From NCBI RefSeq assembly GCF_023634845.1, contig NZ_JAMLJL010000004.1:217139-281138 (forward strand): DNA of 64,000 nt, read 5' to 3'. A program made the translations under genes and the position numbers. This stretch comes from Flavobacterium amniphilum (lineage in GTDB: Bacteria > Bacteroidota > Bacteroidia > Flavobacteriales > Flavobacteriaceae). Positions 61,539 to 64,000 of this stretch are shown piece by piece (position 1 is the stretch's first letter; the number at the start of each line of letters is the position of its first letter). The notes under the pieces were generated by a model. It was given only the letters and a program-made list of their open reading frames with translations. It did not search any database and had not been told where the DNA came from.

Positions 61539-61562
61539 AGACGCCAAGAATGGCGTCTCTAC
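61539..61562. repeat. Second copy of the AGACGCCA palindromic repeat
   Basis: Supplies the stop codon (TAG on the minus strand, 61561-61559) of the XRE-type gene. Confidence 0.6.
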
Positions 61563-62077
61563 GCTCCGGCTAATTTAATTTTCTGTTGGATCACCGCCTT
61601 CATCAATTCAAAACCCTGCAGTTTGAGTTGCAATTGCCCGAGACTGTAACTGTTGTATTTGTTGAGTGTTTTCAGGGCGCGGTCCCTAATGATTAAAATG
61701 AGTCCTTCATCGGGCACTTCCTCCTTTCTTAACTGTGCTATGGTTTGAAATGCAGCGAGAGCTTCGGAGCGGTTGTTTTCCAAAATGGTTATTTCTTTTT
61801 GGATGCGGCTGATCTTGATTTCCATCTTAAGCGCATCGTCTTTAAGTTTCATTTTTGTTTGCCGTTCTTCATCTGATAAGAATTTTGAAATTTCTTCAGG
61901 CGTTCCTTTTTCCATTTGGATGTTTTGTGATAAAGCTGTTAGTTTTTGCATGGGTTTTGGCGGGAGTCTCCGCTGGCCGGATTTGTACATCTTCCACTGC
62001 CCAAGGGCAACACCCAGCAACATTGCCATTTCTTCCTGGGTTAAACCCAACTCTTTTTTGATTTCACCTCTGTCCAT
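61559..62077 (-). CDS. XRE-type regulator with C-terminal coiled coil
   Basis: 172 residues. The N-terminal 50 are a Cro/C1-type helix-turn-helix (IKKELGLTQEEMAMLLGVALGQWKMYKSGQRRLPPKPM). Residues 70-172 are largely helical with heptads (MKLKDDALKMEIKISRIQKEITILENNRSEALAAF, then GLILIIRDRALKTLNKYNSYSLGQLQLKLQGFELMKAVI), probably for dimerisation. The start is ATG at 62077. Several GTAAC/GTTAC sites lie upstream, suggesting autoregulation. The stop codon lies inside a dispersed repeat. Confidence 0.72.
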   Translation of the reverse strand: MDRGEIKKELGLTQEEMAMLLGVALGQWKMYKSGQRRLPPKPMQKLTALSQNIQMEKGTPEEISKFLSDEERQTKMKLKDDALKMEIKISRIQKEITILENNRSEALAAFQTIAQLRKEEVPDEGLILIIRDRALKTLNKYNSYSLGQLQLKLQGFELMKAVIQQKIKLAGA

Positions 62078-62080
62078 AAT

Positions 62081-62196
62081 GTGTTACTTTTTTTCCATTT
62101 TCCAAAACAAGTAACAAGAGTTGTGCCTTTTTTGAAAAAAAATAAAAATTAGTAACAGTTTGTGTTACTTTTTTGGAAAAATTATTTTTTGGTAAC
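62081..62196. promoter_or_regulatory. Cluster of GTAAC/GTTAC operator-like sites
   Basis: Five half-sites: GTTAC 62083-62087, GTAAC 62111-62115, GTAACA 62152-62157 with TGTTAC 62163-62168 (together an inverted repeat GTAACA-N5-TGTTAC), and GTAAC 62192-62196. They precede the XRE gene on the minus strand. Several sit next to a CCAAAAAA tract. Confidence 0.55.
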
Positions 62197-62209
62197 GGGG
62201 TCAAATTCA

Positions 62210-62253
62210 GTATTTATACGGATTGTGGGTGTGGAGGGAAATGGGTAGGTTTG
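62210..62253 (+). promoter_or_regulatory. Weak third copy of the TATTTATACG promoter
   Basis: GTATTTATACG (62210-62220), 25 bp, TAGGTTTG (62246-62253, -7 consensus). It resembles the promoters of the cystatin-like and unknown-family genes, with spacing 2 bp longer and lacking the palindrome and 28-bp leader. Transcription would begin near 62259, 72 bp before the ATG at 62331, and an imperfect hairpin (62261-62293) lies in the leader. Confidence 0.4.
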
Positions 62254-62330
62254 GAGCAGGAGCTGTTTTTTAAAAAAAGTTAAAAACAGTCCATGATGCA
62301 AGTTTGCGACAAGAAATAAACAAGAAACAA

Positions 62331-63839
62331 ATGGGAATTTTTGACAGTAAAGACACTTTAGACAGAATTAAAAAGTTGGAAAATAATTCCAATAAAATCA
62401 ATGAATCACATTCTAAAATCATTGACTCATTGAAACAAATTAGAAAAGAGATTGAAGAAGTCGAAAAAAGAAGCCCTGAATATGAAAAAGAAGCAAAACA
62501 ATCTTCAAAAAAAGCATCTGAATTTAGAAATAAAGCACAAGAAACACTTGGTGATATAAATGACATTCTTAATAATATTCATTCAACCAGAAGTGATATA
62601 GATTCAATTAAAGAATTATTGAGTGAGCAGTTTGAAAATTTAAAAACTGAATATGATACTATACAAGAAAGAAAAGAAGAAATAGAAAATTCTAAAAACA
62701 TAATTTTCGACAGAATTAATGAAATTGATGAGAAATTAACTTCATTTGAAGAAATTTATGCAAACCATCCTGATTTTGAAGGTGAAATTTCTGATTTTGA
62801 AATAATTATCAGTAGAATTAAAGACAATGAAAGTAAATCTTCGCAACTTATCAAGTCCATTACAAATAGGAAAAATGAAATTGACACACTCTATGATCAA
62901 ATTTTAGGTTATACTGAGATTGATGAAGAAAACGGAGAAGAAACATTTGTAAATGGTTTAAAAGATGATTTAGAAAACACTTACGATGGTTTAGACGAGA
63001 AAATTGTAATTTTAAAAGAACGTTTTGAAAATTTAGAAAAAAATACAAGTGAAAATTTTAATCATTTCTTAAAAACTTTCAGCGAAAAGGGGAAAAATAT
63101 TATTTCGGAGTGGGAAGAAAAATATGGACTATTGAATAAAAAAATAGAAGGTCTTTTACCCAATGCATTAACCGCAGGATTAAGCCATGCTTTTTCAGGA
63201 AAGAAAAATGAAGAAGTTATAGCTTATGACAAACATAAAACTCAATTTGGCAATGGAATTATTGGAATGGTTTGTGTTTCACTAATACCTTTCATTATTA
63301 GTGTTGTGACCTTGTTAAATGATGCTCCACTTGATACTGTAATTAATAGAGTACCTAAAATTGTTATTGCAATTTTACCATTGTATATTCCCGTTTTATG
63401 GCTATCTATTTCTTCAAGTAAAAAAATGAATTTGTCAAAAAGATTAATCGAAGAGTATTCACATAAAGAAGTATTGAGCAAAACTTTTGAAGGTCTATCA
63501 GGACAAATAAAAAATCTGGGCGATGATGATGTGTCAAATGACCTGAAAACTAAATTATTACAAAATTTTCTACAAATGTATTCAGAAAATCCAGGAAAAC
63601 TTATTTCTGATTACAATAAATCAGACCATCCAGTCTCAGAACTTTTAGAGAATTCTAACAAACTTGAAAATTCAATTGAAAAACTTGAAAAAATTCCAGG
63701 AATGGATAAAATTGTAGGATTCTTAGAGAAAAAAGCGAAGCAAAAAGTTGAACAAGCATCAAAAAAAATTGAACAAAACTTAGATAGAATTCTTTCGATT
63801 GACGAAGATAAAAATGAAGAAAATGAAGAAATTACATAA
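62331..63839 (+). CDS. Coiled-coil membrane protein of unknown function
   Basis: 502 residues. About 1-270 are dense heptad coiled coil (opening GIFDSKDTLDRIKKLENNSNKI). The segment LLPNALTAGLSHAFSGKK precedes two transmembrane helices (about 305-327, IIGMVCVSLIPFIISVVTLL; and 345-365, IVIAILPLYIPVLWLSI). About 375-500 is helical and charged. No enzymatic motif. The ATG at 62331 is chosen over an upstream TTG. AT content is higher than in neighbouring genes. I recall a similar LLPxA-TxAGL-xxF motif before two helices in other uncharacterised bacterial proteins; this cannot be verified here. Possibly horizontally acquired. Confidence 0.65.
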   Translation: MGIFDSKDTLDRIKKLENNSNKINESHSKIIDSLKQIRKEIEEVEKRSPEYEKEAKQSSKKASEFRNKAQETLGDINDILNNIHSTRSDIDSIKELLSEQFENLKTEYDTIQERKEEIENSKNIIFDRINEIDEKLTSFEEIYANHPDFEGEISDFEIIISRIKDNESKSSQLIKSITNRKNEIDTLYDQILGYTEIDEENGEETFVNGLKDDLENTYDGLDEKIVILKERFENLEKNTSENFNHFLKTFSEKGKNIISEWEEKYGLLNKKIEGLLPNALTAGLSHAFSGKKNEEVIAYDKHKTQFGNGIIGMVCVSLIPFIISVVTLLNDAPLDTVINRVPKIVIAILPLYIPVLWLSISSSKKMNLSKRLIEEYSHKEVLSKTFEGLSGQIKNLGDDDVSNDLKTKLLQNFLQMYSENPGKLISDYNKSDHPVSELLENSNKLENSIEKLEKIPGMDKIVGFLEKKAKQKVEQASKKIEQNLDRILSIDEDKNEENEEIT

Positions 63840-63915
63840 TGATTGTTGCTAACAGTGATTTGCCCATTCGCTCCGCATTCTATGATAAAAAACAAGTAAA
63901 TAGCATTAAAATTAT

Positions 63916-63991
63916 GATGCAAATTTATAGGTGTTAATATATGGTGTTTCTCTGTTTATAACAGCAAATACTCTACTTATAAGTTTGCATC
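63916..63991. repeat. Inverted repeat near the window end
   Basis: GATGCAAATTTATA (63916-63929) and TATAAGTTTGCATC (63978-63991) match in 13 of 14 positions in inverted order. The 48 bp between are AT-rich with no gene. The rest of 63840-64000 shows nothing else. Confidence 0.45.
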
Positions 63992-64000
63992 TTATATTAT

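Noticed and set aside
60404..61562. Insertion sequence around the lipoprotein gene
   Set aside because: Inverted repeats are present but there is no transposase and no target-site duplication could be confirmed; they look like dispersed repeats.
1..64000. rRNA, tRNA, prophage or integrative element
   Set aside because: No cloverleaf, rRNA segment, integrase, capsid or terminase gene was recognised in any frame.

Overview
The window is a stretch of a Bacteroidota chromosome, most likely Flavobacteriaceae and close to Flavobacterium. The evidence is the AT-rich sequence, a SusC/SusD pair, many Sec-signal and lipoprotein genes, an S46 dipeptidyl-peptidase, repeated promoter -7 boxes of the Bacteroidota type (TAnnTTTG) and the near absence of Shine-Dalgarno sites. 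No rRNA, tRNA, insertion sequence, prophage or CRISPR array was seen.

Layout. 0.1-6.7 kb (+): an Omp85 barrel protein and a SusC/SusD pair without linked enzymes. 6.7-9.7 kb: rlmB, a rhomboid protease and rarA. 9.7-15.6 kb (-): mpl, radC, a LolD/FtsX-like ABC exporter with a DUF3299 protein, a YjjG-type HAD phosphatase and a secreted protein. 15.8-22.3 kb (+): a 2168-residue alpha-2-macroglobulin-like protein with a SusC-type carboxypeptidase-regulatory plus plug module inserted. 22.3-30.0 kb (-): a three-gene overlapping set of unknown envelope proteins, an S46 peptidase, an array of fifteen 21-bp repeats and a secreted protein. 30.2-33.8 kb (-): housekeeping genes obg, corC-like, adk and hpt. 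33.8-38.7 kb (+): a helical-repeat protein, a candidate 6S-like RNA, purK, purE and an M3 oligopeptidase. 38.8-43.7 kb (+): a GbsR/MarR-type regulator and a seven-gene membrane-rich operon; both carry the same 26-bp operator. 43.8-46.3 kb (-): a stefin/cystatin-like protein and two paralogous proteins of unknown family, driven by two near-copy promoter regions. 46.5-55.4 kb (-): an alpha-2-macroglobulin lipoprotein, pbpC and a UbiA-like membrane protein. 55.7-60.4 kb (+): gcvP, a group III truncated globin and a KAS III enzyme. 60.4-64.0 kb: dispersed repeats around a lipoprotein, an XRE regulator with many GTAAC sites, and a coiled-coil membrane protein.

The most promising undescribed units are three. 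(1) The cystatin-like gene and the two paralogs share a promoter/leader architecture (AGGTRTTTATACG, 23 bp, TAAGTTTG, then a GTAATATTAC palindrome and a 28-bp conserved leader). A weaker relative of the same promoter lies before the coiled-coil membrane protein at 62.3 kb. (2) The GbsR-controlled operon holds two DUF2071 proteins, a DoxX-like protein, a membrane-anchored SRPBCC protein and a membrane-anchored methyltransferase. (3) The alpha-2-macroglobulin carries a SusC-like plug module.

All calls come from reading the sequence by eye and from remembered family motifs; no database or structure search was run.
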